Below, piece by piece: positions 34,671 to 34,687 of a stretch of 34,687 nt of DNA. Source of the stretch: Phycisphaerae bacterium (GTDB lineage: Bacteria; Planctomycetota; Phycisphaerae; UBA1845; PWPN01); contig JAAYDF010000253.1 in NCBI GenBank assembly GCA_012729395.1, positions 1-34,687 on the forward strand. The letters run 5' to 3'. Position 1 is the stretch's first letter, and the number at the start of each line of letters is the position of its first letter. The notes under the pieces are model-generated. The model was not told the origin of the DNA, did no database searches, and was given only the letters and a program-made list of their open reading frames with translations. The translations under genes and the position numbers were made by a program.

Positions 34671-34687
34671 ACCGCGCGGTTCTTCGA
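34671..34687 (+). repeat. Partial fourth copy of the GCCGCGGGCT family at the window edge
   Basis: CCGCGCGGTTCTTCGA matches the end of the copy at 34603-34640. The repeat cluster therefore continues to the edge and perhaps beyond it. Confidence 0.6.

Overview
The window is GC-rich bacterial DNA from what is most likely a planctomycete, probably Phycisphaerae-like. This is inferred from style, not from a marker gene. The signs are Tat-exported Gfo/Idh/MocA and TIM-barrel sugar enzymes, a GntR-headed LacI-type regulator followed by a lone GFTLIE pseudopilin, lamin-tail and FN3 surface proteins ending in dockerin-like EF-hand pairs, a giant multihaem cytochrome c, and many REP-like intergenic palindromes. 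No rRNA, tRNA, CRISPR array, prophage or integrase is visible. High GC also creates long open frames antisense to real genes; these were discarded.

Layout. 1-1531 (-): 5' part of an exported thrombospondin type-3 repeat protein, cut by the window edge. 1825-4659 (+): GH78-type alpha-L-rhamnosidase. 4660-5002: palindromes and a 19-bp tandem repeat. 5003-6361 (+): Tat-exported Gfo/Idh/MocA oxidoreductase, then 6446-7438 (+), a zinc-ribbon membrane protein. 7779-13096 (+): tightly spaced regulator, pseudopilin and 1021-aa lamin-tail/dockerin protein, closed by a good intrinsic terminator at 13178-13225. 13271-15028 (+): secreted GH84-like glycosidase. 15095-16045 and 16210-19680 (-): Tat-exported sugar-isomerase-like protein and a 1156-aa membrane-anchored octahaem cytochrome c. 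19829-21133 and 21224-23257 (+): housekeeping genes pyrC and ligA. 23441-26209 (+): secreted clan GH-A glycosidase. 26367-27521 (+): HtrA-type protease. 27574-32322 (-): 1582-aa secreted metzincin-like protein with eight FN3 domains and a dockerin. 32692-32907 (-): orphan 71-aa protein. 33070-34053 (+): bifunctional-nuclease-domain/PDZ protein. 34104-34538 (-): histidine-kinase fragment. The right edge lies in repeat copies.

The genes point to an envelope-centred lifestyle of polysaccharide degradation: three exported glycosidases, two exported sugar-modifying enzymes, a sugar-type regulator, large calcium-binding surface proteins, an envelope protease and an envelope cytochrome. Housekeeping genes are interspersed without obvious operon logic.

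The least ordinary signals are: (i) a dispersed REP-like repeat (core ACCGCTTCC) with one copy inside the cytochrome gene, translated in frame at the junction of its two halves; (ii) a network of related palindromes in at least six places, including a perfect 32-bp-arm palindrome; (iii) a predicted promoter, operator and leaderless start for the regulator; (iv) a metzincin-like motif whose third zinc ligand is Arg, one base from His; (v) an apparently exported nuclease-domain/PDZ fusion; (vi) a histidine kinase cut off at its N-box next to a repeat. I did not find a clearly new multi-gene system.
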